From positions 47,519-111,518 of the forward strand of contig NZ_JAJEQG010000005.1 of NCBI RefSeq assembly GCF_020687245.1: 64,000 nt of DNA. The letters run 5' to 3'. The stretch comes from Faecalibacterium longum CLA-AA-H243. GTDB lineage: Bacteria > Bacillota > Clostridia > Oscillospirales > Ruminococcaceae. Shown here piece by piece: positions 22,839 to 31,768 of this stretch. The notes beneath the pieces are model-generated. The model searched no databases. It was not told the origin of the DNA and saw nothing but the letters and a program-made list of their open reading frames with translations. Each line of letters begins with the position of its first letter. The stretch's first letter is position 1. The translations under genes and the position numbers were made by a program.

Positions 22839-24344
22839 ATGAACAAGAGAGAGCAGCTGCGGCAGAAACTGCAGCGCCAGCAGGCCATCCTGACCGCCGC
22901 CCGCACCGCAGGCCGCGACATGACCGAGGACGAGACCCGGGAATTTAACTCCCTGCAGAACGACATCGAGACCCTGCGCCCTGAGGCTGATGCTGAAGCG
23001 GAGGCAGAGCGCCAGGCTCAGATTGAAGCCGCCCGCACCGCGGAGCGCCAGCGTGTCACCGATATCACCACCCTGTGCCGGAACTTCAACGTCGATGCTT
23101 CCCAGTACATCACCGGCGGCCAGACCGTAGACCAGGTGCGCACCGCCATTCTGGACGGTATGATTCAGAACGGTACTCCTGCCCGCACCGGCGTCAAGGT
23201 GACCGCCGATGAAACCGACAAGTTCCGCGCAGCAGCAGCTGACGGCCTTATGACCCGCAGCGGCCACACCCCCGCAGCCCCTGCGGATGGCTCCCGCCAG
23301 TTTGCAGGCATGAGCCTGCGTGACATCGGCATTGAGTGCCTGACCCGCGAGACCGGCAAGAGCGCTTCCGACTTCATGCGTATGAGCGCAGATGACCTGT
23401 ACACCGAGCTGGCCCGTGCATTCCACAACCCCTCGGCATCCTTCCCTGCCATCATGGACACCGCCATCAACAAGAGCATCGTCCACGCCTACGACCACGC
23501 TCCGACCACCTTCGAGAAGTTTACCCGCAAGGGCACTCTGCGTGACTTCAAGCGCACCGACGGCCACAACTACCTGATCGGCGGCGTTGGCGACCTGCTG
23601 CTGGTTCCTGAGAACGGCGAACTCAAGGCGGATACCCACAAAGAGGAAATGCTGCCGCAGCGCAAGCTGGATACCTACGGCCGTCAGTTCAGCATGAGCC
23701 GCCAGGCGTTCATCAACGACGACATCGGCTTCCTGTCCGAGGTTCCCGGCATGTACGCTGCAAAGAGCAAGAAGCAGATCAACAAGATGGTCTACTCCAT
23801 CCTCTACAACAACGGCCAGATCTATGACGGCAAGACCCTGTTCCACGCCAATCACAAGAACCTGATTTCCTCCGGCAGCGCACCGACTGGCGCAGCCATT
23901 CAGGCCATGATCCAGCGGATGCAGCTGCAGGATGACCCGTTCGGTGAGGCTATCAACCTGGCCCCCTCCACTATCATCCTGCCCGTTGGTTACGGCTTCG
24001 CCATGCAGTCCATCTTCGGCAGCCCCACCATCCAGACCAGCGAAAACACCCAGGCAGCAAACCCGCTGTATAACTACCGCTACCCGATGGAGATCGTCGA
24101 GGACGCCACCCTGAACATCCTGGCAGGCTCCGGCGCATGCCCCTGGTTCCTGGGCGCCAACCGCGAGGAAACCACGGGCATCCAGGTCGATTACCTGAAC
24201 GGCCAGGAGACCCCCACCTTCCGCCGCAGCGAGACCGTCGGCCAGCTGGGCTTTGTGTGGGACATTTGGCTGGACTGGGGCATCAGTGTCATGGACTACC
24301 GCGCGTTCGTGAAGAACCCCGGCGCTGCCCTGCCCACCCTGTAA
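22839..24344 (+). CDS. Major capsid protein, Mu gpT-like, with N-terminal scaffold-like segment
   Basis: A 501-residue protein. Residues 1-75 are a charged coiled coil (QRQQAILTAARTAGRDMT region) like the delta/scaffold domain removed by the protease. The remainder resembles the Mu-type major head subunit gpT: EKFTRKGTLRDFKRT, MSRQAFINDDIG, and a C-terminal VDYLNGQETPTFRRSE. The fusion of scaffold and capsid in one chain is common with U35 proteases. Confidence 0.9.
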   Translation: MNKREQLRQKLQRQQAILTAARTAGRDMTEDETREFNSLQNDIETLRPEADAEAEAERQAQIEAARTAERQRVTDITTLCRNFNVDASQYITGGQTVDQVRTAILDGMIQNGTPARTGVKVTADETDKFRAAAADGLMTRSGHTPAAPADGSRQFAGMSLRDIGIECLTRETGKSASDFMRMSADDLYTELARAFHNPSASFPAIMDTAINKSIVHAYDHAPTTFEKFTRKGTLRDFKRTDGHNYLIGGVGDLLLVPENGELKADTHKEEMLPQRKLDTYGRQFSMSRQAFINDDIGFLSEVPGMYAAKSKKQINKMVYSILYNNGQIYDGKTLFHANHKNLISSGSAPTGAAIQAMIQRMQLQDDPFGEAINLAPSTIILPVGYGFAMQSIFGSPTIQTSENTQAANPLYNYRYPMEIVEDATLNILAGSGACPWFLGANREETTGIQVDYLNGQETPTFRRSETVGQLGFVWDIWLDWGISVMDYRAFVKNPGAALPTL

Positions 24345-24363
24345 GAGATAGGAGGAAACGTAC

Positions 24364-24693
24364 ATGATCGCAAGCTACAAGCAGCCCGGCTCTGCCATTG
24401 ACTACCCCAACGGCACCAGCTCCGCTATCGCCGCAGGCCAGGTCGTGAGCCTGACCACCCGCATCGGCGTTGCAGGCACCGACATCCCCGCAAGCGCCGT
24501 CGGCAGCCTGTACGTCAAGGGCGTTTTTGCCATGCCCAAGGCGGCCTCTACCGCTATCGCCATCGGCGCCGCCGTCTACTACGACGCCTCCGCCGACAAC
24601 ATCACCACGACCGCTGCAAGCAACATCCCCGCAGGCTGGGCTATTGCAGCAGCCGCTGAAAACGATACGACCGTGCAGGTCTGCATCGGCTAA
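24364..24693 (+). CDS. Capsid decoration/cement protein (DUF2190-like)
   Basis: A 109-residue beta-rich, Ala/Gly-rich protein. It has the DUF2190 layout: AGQVVSLTTRIGVAGTDI, then VKGVFAMPKAAS, then AVYYDASADNITTT. Members stabilise the capsid surface. AGGAGG precedes the ATG. Confidence 0.85.
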   Translation: MIASYKQPGSAIDYPNGTSSAIAAGQVVSLTTRIGVAGTDIPASAVGSLYVKGVFAMPKAASTAIAIGAAVYYDASADNITTTAASNIPAGWAIAAAAENDTTVQVCIG

Positions 24694-24710
24694 GGGAAAG
24701 GCGGCGCAGT

Positions 24711-25055
24711 ATGATCTATACCGCAAACAGCACCGTGACGGTGGAGGGCAAAAGCTACCGCCCCGGCGATTCCGTGGACATTCATGACGCCAGCGCTGCA
24801 AAGGAGCTGCTCGCCGTTGGCTTCATCGTGACCCTGCCCGGCGAGTATGCCCCCGGCGAAACGCTGACCGTGGATGTTCAGCAGGAGCCCGAGGACGGCG
24901 TTGCCACCGGCCACCTCAACAAAGAGGAACTGGAAGCGATGCCCAAGGCGCAGCTCCTGACCCTCGCCGAAAATATGGGCCTGGACACCAAAGACCTGAC
25001 CAAAGCAAAGCTGGTTGAAGCCATTGCTGCTGCCGAGGTTCAGGCCGAGGTTTGA
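24711..25055 (+). CDS. Head-tail region protein with C-terminal HeH/SAP-like helices
   Basis: A 114-residue protein with a beta N-terminal half (VTVEGKSYRPGDSVDI) and a C-terminal helix-extension-helix motif (MPKAQLLTLAENMGLD, KAKLVEAIA), typical of phage head-tail connector or Rho-N-like domains. The precise role is unknown. Confidence 0.65.
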   Translation: MIYTANSTVTVEGKSYRPGDSVDIHDASAAKELLAVGFIVTLPGEYAPGETLTVDVQQEPEDGVATGHLNKEELEAMPKAQLLTLAENMGLDTKDLTKAKLVEAIAAAEVQAEV

Positions 25056-25057
25056 CC

Positions 25058-25387
25058 GTGGGCTTCAAGGATTTGCTGGTGCAGGATGCAAAGAACGTAT
25101 TCCTCAACCGGGAAGAATTTGCAGACATGCACAGCATAAACGGCAAGCCAATGCCGGTGCTGGTTGACGATAACGAGATTCTGGAACGCGACAAGTCCAA
25201 ATTGATGAACGTCACTATCACCGGGATCTACAAAGAGCGCAAGCTGATCTATGTAGCCACCGACAACCTCGGAGCCAAACCCGCCCCGGACGACCTGCTC
25301 AATTTTGACGGCGCCTGGTATAAGGTAAACGACTGCACCGATGAGGCCGGGATTCTCTGCATTGAGATGGAGGCGAATCGCTCTTGA
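25058..25387 (+). CDS. Head-tail joining protein (gpFII-like)
   Basis: About 109 residues from GTG 25058, with GAGG seven bases upstream in the previous gene. Residues MHSINGKPMPVLVDDNEI, and a beta barrel with LYVATDNLG-like strands, fit the lambda gpFII-type joiner that binds the tail to the filled head. It overlaps the next gene by four bases. Confidence 0.7.
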   Translation: MGFKDLLVQDAKNVFLNREEFADMHSINGKPMPVLVDDNEILERDKSKLMNVTITGIYKERKLIYVATDNLGAKPAPDDLLNFDGAWYKVNDCTDEAGILCIEMEANRS

Positions 25388-26025
25388 AAGAATACGAGGT
25401 CTTACAGGTTGACGCCGACGCCTCCATTGAAAAAATGGTTCAGCGCCTGGACAACCTGCAAAAAATGGTTGATACGCCGAAAGTGGTGGCAGCGGCCATC
25501 AACTCGGCAGCCCGCAGCACAAAGAACAAGATCGTCAAGGACACCAAAGAGCGTTATGCGACGGCCAACGATTCCGTTTACTCGTCCAGCAGCGCCTTGA
25601 AGGTGGACGCCGCCACCGGCGGCGACCTGACCGCCACGCTCCATTCTTCCGGCTCCATGCAGGAGATCATGGACTTCGATTCAAAGCCGAACGCTGGCAG
25701 CAGCGCCGCAGCGGCGCACGTTCTCAGCAGTTCCGGCATGAAGTCCTTGGAGCATAACGGCTTAAAGGCTTTCCTCGTTCAGTTCAGCAGCGGACACAAA
25801 GCCATTGTCCAGCGGGTGCCGGGTGAAACCTACACCTCGGCGGGCGCTTCCAAGCGTGCGCAGAGATGGGGCGCAAAGTCCGACATGACCCGCATTGAAA
25901 AATTGCTTTCTCCGTCCGCCCCGCAGATGTTCGGGAATCCCGACACCGTAGACCCGGCGCTTGAGCGAGCATCCGAGCTTCTCGACAAGCAGATGGAGAA
26001 ACAAATCGAAAAAGCGCTCGAATAA
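25384..26025 (+). CDS. Minor tail protein (gpZ-like)
   Basis: A 213-residue protein starting at TTG 25384. It has an N-terminal helix (QRLDNLQKMVDTPKVVAAAINSAAR region) and the pattern of the P2/lambda gpZ-type tail completion family, with a C-terminal ERASELLDKQMEKQIEKAL helix. It probably joins the tail end to the head side. Confidence 0.75.
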   Translation: MKEYEVLQVDADASIEKMVQRLDNLQKMVDTPKVVAAAINSAARSTKNKIVKDTKERYATANDSVYSSSSALKVDAATGGDLTATLHSSGSMQEIMDFDSKPNAGSSAAAAHVLSSSGMKSLEHNGLKAFLVQFSSGHKAIVQRVPGETYTSAGASKRAQRWGAKSDMTRIEKLLSPSAPQMFGNPDTVDPALERASELLDKQMEKQIEKALE

Positions 26026-26039
26026 AGGAGGCATCCCAC

Positions 26040-26525
26040 ATGACAGCTACCGACCTGCAGGACGCTATTGTCCAGGCATTGAAGGAACAGCTTGCTCCGC
26101 TGCGCCTCACAAATTCCGCAGGGCATGAGGTAGGCGTCAAGGTATTCCCGCAGTTCAAGCCGTACCGCGCTCCAAGGCCTGCTCAGACCACCAATGACGA
26201 CGACCTCCCGGAGCCGTATGTGCTGGTGGCCCTTGTCAACGGCGAGCAGACCGAAATTGACAAGCCGAACAAGGTTGACGTGGTCGTTGCCGTTGAGGTC
26301 TACGACCCCGACCCGAACCGGCAGGGATACCGGGACGCCTCCCACATTTTGAACGTGATCCTGGGGTACTTTGAGCGCAAAGTGAAGATTGCGCGGGCTT
26401 TTGAGCTTGTGCGCCCCATCAAGTGGGATAACGACCTCGATCCCAACAAACACCCCTACTATTCCGCAGCAATCGGCCTTCATTTTGAAGGGCCTACTAT
26501 TTATAGAGAGGAGCCTGAAACATAA
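26040..26525 (+). CDS. Tail terminator/completion protein candidate
   Basis: A 161-residue protein. Size, position before the sheath gene and an alpha/beta pattern (LVALVNGEQTEIDKPNKVDVVVAVEVYD) fit tail-terminator proteins (gpU/gpR type) that cap the tube. Similarity is structural in style, not a clear family match. Confidence 0.6.
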   Translation: MTATDLQDAIVQALKEQLAPLRLTNSAGHEVGVKVFPQFKPYRAPRPAQTTNDDDLPEPYVLVALVNGEQTEIDKPNKVDVVVAVEVYDPDPNRQGYRDASHILNVILGYFERKVKIARAFELVRPIKWDNDLDPNKHPYYSAAIGLHFEGPTIYREEPET

Positions 26526-26788
26526 TGGCAAAAAACACCACCCCTGCCGCCCCGGAGCAGGTCGTTTATATTGGCCCGAACATTCCCGGCGTTGTTCGCC
26601 AGGATTCCGTGTTCACCGGCGGCATTCCGGCACACTTGACCGAAAAGATCAAGGCGATTCCCGCCATTGAGAGCCTGATTATTCCCCTGGATTCCTTTGC
26701 AGAGGCTCGCAAGGAACGCCAGAGCGGCGCAGGCCGTATCGTTACCATCTGCAACATCGTTGCAAAGAAGATTCAGGAGGGCGCATAA
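26525..26788 (+). CDS. Small tail-region protein upstream of sheath
   Basis: An 87-residue protein (YIGPNIPGVVRQDSVFTGGIP in the middle). Small genes of this kind often precede the sheath gene in contractile phages of Firmicutes. It is coupled to both neighbours by overlap or abutment. Role unknown. Confidence 0.6.
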   Translation: MAKNTTPAAPEQVVYIGPNIPGVVRQDSVFTGGIPAHLTEKIKAIPAIESLIIPLDSFAEARKERQSGAGRIVTICNIVAKKIQEGA

Positions 26789-28243
26789 ATGAGCTATCTT
26801 CATGGCGCAGGTAACAGCGAGGCTGCCACCAGCTTAACCACCCCCACCACGTCCAGCGCTGGCCTGCAGGTCATTTTCGGCACGGCCCCCATCCACCTGG
26901 CAAAAGACCCCTACAAGGCAGCGAACACCCCGAAACTCTGTTACAGTTTTGCAGAGTGCCAGGAAGCCCTCGGCTACTCTGACGACTTCGAGAACTTCAC
27001 CCTTTGCCAGAGCATGGACGCAAACTTCCGTGTTTATAATAACTCCCCCATCGTCCTGGTGAACGTGCTTGACCCGAACAAGGCGGCGCACACCACGGAG
27101 AACGCGGAGGAAACTGTCACCGTTACCGGCGGCATGGCAACCTATACCAAACAGTATGTTCTGCTGCCCTCGTTGGTGGTGAAGAACGATGCTACCCCGC
27201 TCGCCGCCGATGTGGATTATACCGCGGTGCACGACGATGACGGCAACGTGACTATCGTGCTGCTGTCCACCACCGCAAAGGCAGCAACCGCACTGAAGAT
27301 CACCAGCAAGAGCATCAAGCCCAGCGGCGTTACCAAGACCGACGTCGTCGGCGGCGTAAACAGCAGCACCAACGAGGAAACTGGCCTGGAAATCATCCGC
27401 CAGGTCTATCCCAAGTTCGGCCTGGTGCCCGGCCTGATTATCGCACCCGGCTGGTCGCAGGACGCAACCGTGGCTGCTGCGCTGCAGGCAAAGGTTGAAC
27501 AGCTGAACGGCTGCTTTGACCTCAACACCATTCTGGATATTCCTGCCAACTCCGACGGCGCAACGGTTTACACCGACTGCAAGCAGGCGAAAGAAAAGCA
27601 GGGATTCTCCACGAACCACGGCATCTGCCTCTGGCCTCGTGTTTTGGTCGGCGAGAAGAAATACTACTTCTCCGCCATGGCCGCAGCGCACACCGTCTGG
27701 CTCGACACGAGCAACGACGGCGTCCCCTACGAATCCCCCTCTAACAAGAGCCTGCGCATTACCGGCCTTTGCTTGGACGACGGCACCGAGGTGCTTCTCG
27801 ACAAGCAGCAGGCGGACGACGTTCTCGGCGCAAACGGTATCTGTACCGCCATCAACGTCAACGGCCTCAAGTTCTGGGGCAACAATACCTGCGCATACCC
27901 CTCGACTACGGACACCAAAGATCGCTTTTGGTGCGTCCGCCGTTTCTTCGACTGGGACGGCAACAACTTTATCCTGACCTACTTCCAGAAGGTGGACAAG
28001 CCCGAGAACCGCCGCCTCGTGCAGGACATCGTGGATAGTACGAACATCACCGGCAGCGGCTACGTTGCTCGTGGCTACTGCGCAGGGTACAACATGAAGT
28101 TCCTGGAGGACGAAAATCCGACCACCGAGCTGCTGGCAGGCCATCTGACCGTCCATACCTACATGGCGCCTTTCGTCCCCACGGAGTACATCCACAACAT
28201 CCGCGAGTACGACACCGACGCCCTGTCCACCATCTTCTCCTGA
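26789..28243 (+). CDS. Tail sheath protein
   Basis: The 484-residue protein fits the phage sheath family. An N-terminal part (GLQVIFGTAPIHLAK) and insertion domain precede a C-terminal conserved region with FWCVRRFFDWDGNNF, then VQDIVDSTNITGSGYV and a strand-rich end. It forms the contractile outer tube. Its presence shows a myovirus tail. Confidence 0.93.
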   Translation: MSYLHGAGNSEAATSLTTPTTSSAGLQVIFGTAPIHLAKDPYKAANTPKLCYSFAECQEALGYSDDFENFTLCQSMDANFRVYNNSPIVLVNVLDPNKAAHTTENAEETVTVTGGMATYTKQYVLLPSLVVKNDATPLAADVDYTAVHDDDGNVTIVLLSTTAKAATALKITSKSIKPSGVTKTDVVGGVNSSTNEETGLEIIRQVYPKFGLVPGLIIAPGWSQDATVAAALQAKVEQLNGCFDLNTILDIPANSDGATVYTDCKQAKEKQGFSTNHGICLWPRVLVGEKKYYFSAMAAAHTVWLDTSNDGVPYESPSNKSLRITGLCLDDGTEVLLDKQQADDVLGANGICTAINVNGLKFWGNNTCAYPSTTDTKDRFWCVRRFFDWDGNNFILTYFQKVDKPENRRLVQDIVDSTNITGSGYVARGYCAGYNMKFLEDENPTTELLAGHLTVHTYMAPFVPTEYIHNIREYDTDALSTIFS

Positions 28244-28262
28244 CCGATTGGAGGTATAAAAC

Positions 28263-28775
28263 GTGAATATTCCTACCAAGATCGCCAAGTATGAGGTCTA
28301 CAAAGACGGCGTCAAGCTCATTGGCCGTGGCGAGGAAATGACGCTGCCCAGCTTTGAGACTCCCACCAACACCGTTTCTGGCGCAGGTATTCTCGGCGAG
28401 TACGAAGATCCCACTCCGGGTTATTTCAACGAACAAGAGCTTCCCATTCCTTTCCGGGTTATGAGCAAGGAAGCAGCATCCCTGGCAAATATGCTCAAGG
28501 CTCACCACCTGGCAATCCGTGGCGGTGTTCAGGGCAACACGGACGACGGTGACATCGAGTTCACCCCTATCCGCGTAGTCGTTCGCGGCCTCACCAAGAA
28601 GTGCGAGCCGGGCAAGCTCAAGGCCGCAAACTCCATGGAAACCAGCGTCACCCTTTCGATCAGATATATTCTGATTGAGGTAGACGGCGAACCCCTGATC
28701 GAACTGAACAAAATCCGTGGTAAGTACGCCGTGAACGGCGTAGACCAGCTGGCAGCTTTGGAGGCAATGTGCTAA
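28263..28775 (+). CDS. Tail tube protein (FII-like)
   Basis: A 170-residue protein of the P2 FII major tail tube family: YEVYKDGVKLIGRGEEMTLP at the start, then LEMPTF-like LPSFETPTNTVSGAGILGEY, and a C-terminal LNKIRGKYAVNG. It forms the inner tube. It follows the sheath by 19 bases. Confidence 0.9.
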   Translation: MNIPTKIAKYEVYKDGVKLIGRGEEMTLPSFETPTNTVSGAGILGEYEDPTPGYFNEQELPIPFRVMSKEAASLANMLKAHHLAIRGGVQGNTDDGDIEFTPIRVVVRGLTKKCEPGKLKAANSMETSVTLSIRYILIEVDGEPLIELNKIRGKYAVNGVDQLAALEAMC

Positions 28776-29143
28776 TGGAAGACAAGAAACTGACCCTCGC
28801 CCCCGAGGTCGAGGAGCCCGAAACCGCAGAGGACACCAATGAGCTTTACATCAAGTTCGCCAAGCCCTACACCTTCGGCGACAAGACCTATACCGGCATC
28901 GACCTGTCCGGCCTTGAGGACGTGAACGGCGCAGTCCTCAAGGAAGCAGGCCGCGTGGTTCAGAAACTGAACAAAGGCATCAACCCCGCCACCGTGGAAA
29001 TGACGATGGAGTATGCCGTGTACATGGCGCACCACGTCACCAACCTGCCCTCGGACTTCTTTTGGGGCCTGCGCGCTCCTGACCTGGTATCCGTCAAGGG
29101 CGCAGTCGTGGGTTTTCTCTACGGCGGGGATGGGGAGGACTAA
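28775..29143 (+). CDS. Tail assembly chaperone, gpE-like (unshifted product)
   Basis: A 122-residue protein: acidic N-terminus, then ELYIKFAKPYTFGDKTYTGIDL, typical of the gpE/gpG tail chaperones that bind the tape measure during tube assembly. ATG 28775 touches the stop of the tube gene. A slippery site near the 3' end gives a longer product. Confidence 0.85.
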   Translation: MEDKKLTLAPEVEEPETAEDTNELYIKFAKPYTFGDKTYTGIDLSGLEDVNGAVLKEAGRVVQKLNKGINPATVEMTMEYAVYMAHHVTNLPSDFFWGLRAPDLVSVKGAVVGFLYGGDGED

Positions 29144-29301
29144 CCCCGCGGGCGATCACAAAAACCACCGTCTATATGTCACAGGCTCTGCACGTTGGCA
29201 TTGACTACCTGCAGAGCCTGTCCATAGACGAACTGAACGACTTGGCAGACGCCATCCAGGACTATGCAAGGGAGGTGGAGGCGCAAATTGGCAAAAAGTA
29301 A
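28775..29301 (+). CDS. Tail assembly chaperone E-E' (-1 frameshift product)
   Basis: If ribosomes shift back one base at GGGTTTT (29110-29116), the frame continues to TAA 29301. This gives about 175 residues and adds a helical C-terminal piece (VGIDYLQSLSIDELNDLAD). That extension ends within the tape measure start, the standard layout for gpE/E' and lambda G/GT. The heptamer is in the correct phase (G GGT TTT). Confidence 0.8.
29110..29116 (+). promoter_or_regulatory. Programmed -1 ribosomal frameshift site
   Basis: Heptamer GGGTTTT lies in frame as G-GGT-TTT, allowing both tRNAs to re-pair after a one-base slip. It lies nine codons before the gpE stop. GC-rich sequence follows (29121-29155) that could form a stimulating structure; I did not fold it. 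Confidence 0.75.
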
Positions 29302-31546
29302 AACGTATGACCTGATGATAAAGATCGGTGCCAAATCAGACGGCACCCTCCGAAAGGCCTGCGCAGCAGCCGACAAAGACCTTGCCTCCCTCAGCAAATC
29401 GGCAAAGGCAGTCGGCAAAGCCGCTGCCGCAGGGTTTGCAGCCGCCACCACGGCGGCTGTGGCCTTTTCTACCGCAGCCGTGACCGCCGCCGCAGGCTAC
29501 CAAAAGGAACTGTCCAACGTCCAGACCCTGCTCACCGGCACCGACGAAGAAATTGCAGCCCGAACCGCCAGCATTTCTTCAGACGTTCTGAGCATTTCGG
29601 ACAAGACCGGCGTTGCCACCAGCAACCTGACCGATGGTATGTACCAGGTCATTTCTGCGTTTGGCGACGTTGACGATGCTTCCTCCATTCTGGAAACAGC
29701 GGCTAAATCCGCCGCCGCAGGTAACGCCACCACAACGGACAGCGTCAACCTGCTTTCCGCCGTCACCAAGGGCTATGGCGACATCAGCGCAGAGGCTGTC
29801 CAAAAGGCAGCAGATCTGTCCTTTGCTACCGTCCGCCTCGGACAAACCAGCTTCCCGGAACTGGCCTCGTCCATCGGCAAGGTCGTCCCCCTGGCCTCCG
29901 CCCTGGGCGTGCAGCAAGAGGAACTATATGGCACCTTCGCAACCTTGACCGGCGTAACCGGCAGCACCGCAGAGGTCGCCACGCAGTACAAGTCCGTCCT
30001 TTCTGGCCTTATGTCGCCCTCCAAGAGCATGGACGCCGCCCTTAGTAAGATAGGCTACTCCACCGCAGACGCAGCCATCAAGAGCCTGGGCTTCCAGGGA
30101 ACGCTTGAAGCGTTGATGGGAACCGTTGGCGGTGATACCCAGGCCATGGCAAAGCTGTTCAGCAGCGTGGAGGCGCAGACCGCAATCCTCGCCCTTTGCG
30201 GCGAGCAGTCCAGCACCTACGCCGAAAAGACGGCGGAGATGTACAACGCCACCGGCGCAGCGGATGAAGCATTCGCCCGCCAGACGGGCAACCTGGATTA
30301 TAAGATTCAAAAGCTCACCAACCGCTTCCAGAATTTCCTGACAAAGGCCGGTTTGAAGCTGCTGCCGTATCTGGAAAAGCTGGCCGACAAGGCTATTCCA
30401 TACCTGACGGACGCCATGGACAAAGGCCTCGTTATTTTGGACGATATTCTCCCTAAAGCAGAAAAAGCCGTCCAATTTGCGGCGGAGCATAAAGAACTGT
30501 TCATCGCCCTTGCAAGCGGTGTCCTTACCGCAGTAACGGCTTTCAAGACCTTCAAAACAGCCATGACCGCCATCAGCGCTGCGAAAAATCTCGCTACTGT
30601 TTTCAAGGCGGCTTCCAACGGCGGTGCTACTCTCGGCAAGGCCGCAGAAGTAATGAACCTTAAACTCCTGGTTGCGGTCGCCATCATCGGCGCAGTTGTT
30701 GCCGTCTGTATTGGGATGTACCGAAACTGGGACAAGGTAACAGCCTGGGCGCAGCGCATGGGAATCAAGGTCTCCGAGGTTTGGACTTCGATTCAAACCG
30801 CGGTGCTTACCACCGTAGCTGCCCTGGTTTCTGGATTCCAGACCAACTTTCCACTGCTCTCCGCCTACCTTTCTGGCTGGTGGAGCAGCGTATCCGCAGC
30901 CGCCGAAAATGTAAAAGCGATTTTCTTCAACCTCATCCAGTTTGTGGAGAACGTATTCTCTGGGAACTGGGGAGCCGCGTGGCAGAATATCGTGAACATT
31001 TTCGCCAACATCTTCGGAGCTATTGTCAACCTGGCAAAGGCCCCGATGAACGGCGTAATTTCGGCCATCAACTACGTTCTCGGCAAGATCAACTCCCTGA
31101 ACGTAAAAATCCCGGACTGGGTGCCGGTCATTGGCGGCAACACTTTCAGCTTCAAAATCCCGCAGATTCCGCAACTAGCAACTGGCGGCATCGTAACCGC
31201 CCCAACGCTGCTGGAAGCAGGCGAAGGTGGAGAGCCGGAAGCAATTATCCCCCTGTCCAAGCTCTACGACTTCCTGCTGAGCCTCGGGAAACCCGACCCG
31301 ACGAAACCCCAGCCGCAGCCCACCGCAGGCGGCCAGAACCCGCCTCCCGAGGATAAGCCCCAGCCGCAGCCTGCAGAGGGCGGCGGAGGCGGCTTTGTGT
31401 TCTCCCCGACCATCATCTTCAAGGGCAACGGCTCCGTGACCCGGAAAGAAGTAGATCAAGCGATGGATTTCACATACCAAAAGTTTGTGAGATTCAGCAA
31501 GCAGCTGGAAGAAGAACGTCGCCGCAAGTCCTTTTCTCCGGCCTAA
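29288..31546 (+). CDS. Tape measure protein (TP901-type core)
   Basis: About 752 residues from TTG 29288, chosen for the GGGAGGTGGAGG site just upstream; an earlier ATG at 29264 is less likely. The N-terminal half holds the TP901 core (GVATSNLTDGMYQVISAFGDVDDA region), the middle has hydrophobic helices (LLVAVAIIGAVVAVCIGMYR), and the end is Pro/Gly/Gln-rich. It sets tail length and passes into the cell at injection. Confidence 0.93.
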   Translation: MAKSKTYDLMIKIGAKSDGTLRKACAAADKDLASLSKSAKAVGKAAAAGFAAATTAAVAFSTAAVTAAAGYQKELSNVQTLLTGTDEEIAARTASISSDVLSISDKTGVATSNLTDGMYQVISAFGDVDDASSILETAAKSAAAGNATTTDSVNLLSAVTKGYGDISAEAVQKAADLSFATVRLGQTSFPELASSIGKVVPLASALGVQQEELYGTFATLTGVTGSTAEVATQYKSVLSGLMSPSKSMDAALSKIGYSTADAAIKSLGFQGTLEALMGTVGGDTQAMAKLFSSVEAQTAILALCGEQSSTYAEKTAEMYNATGAADEAFARQTGNLDYKIQKLTNRFQNFLTKAGLKLLPYLEKLADKAIPYLTDAMDKGLVILDDILPKAEKAVQFAAEHKELFIALASGVLTAVTAFKTFKTAMTAISAAKNLATVFKAASNGGATLGKAAEVMNLKLLVAVAIIGAVVAVCIGMYRNWDKVTAWAQRMGIKVSEVWTSIQTAVLTTVAALVSGFQTNFPLLSAYLSGWWSSVSAAAENVKAIFFNLIQFVENVFSGNWGAAWQNIVNIFANIFGAIVNLAKAPMNGVISAINYVLGKINSLNVKIPDWVPVIGGNTFSFKIPQIPQLATGGIVTAPTLLEAGEGGEPEAIIPLSKLYDFLLSLGKPDPTKPQPQPTAGGQNPPPEDKPQPQPAEGGGGGFVFSPTIIFKGNGSVTRKEVDQAMDFTYQKFVRFSKQLEEERRRKSFSPA

Positions 31547-31558
31547 CCAGGAGGCTAA

Positions 31559-31768
31559 ATGAGTACCTATACCACGATTCAGGGCGACGTTTGGGACGCT
31601 ATCGCTTATAAGGTCTACGGAGATTCAAAATACATGGGCTTCCTCATGGACGCCAACCCCGACAAGATCACCATCTTTGTTTTTGGGGCAGGCGTGGTGC
31701 TGATCATTCCAGACCTTCCCGAGAGCGAAACTGCCGCCCCGAATATGCCCACATGGAGGACAGGATGA
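31559..31768 (+). CDS. Tail protein X (LysM-like)
   Basis: A 69-residue protein of the P2 gpX family: TTIQGDVWDAIAYKVYGDSKYM then NPDKITIFVFGAGVVLIIP. The fold is LysM-like. It acts at the tail base during assembly. It overlaps the next gene by four bases. Confidence 0.88.
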   Translation: MSTYTTIQGDVWDAIAYKVYGDSKYMGFLMDANPDKITIFVFGAGVVLIIPDLPESETAAPNMPTWRTG

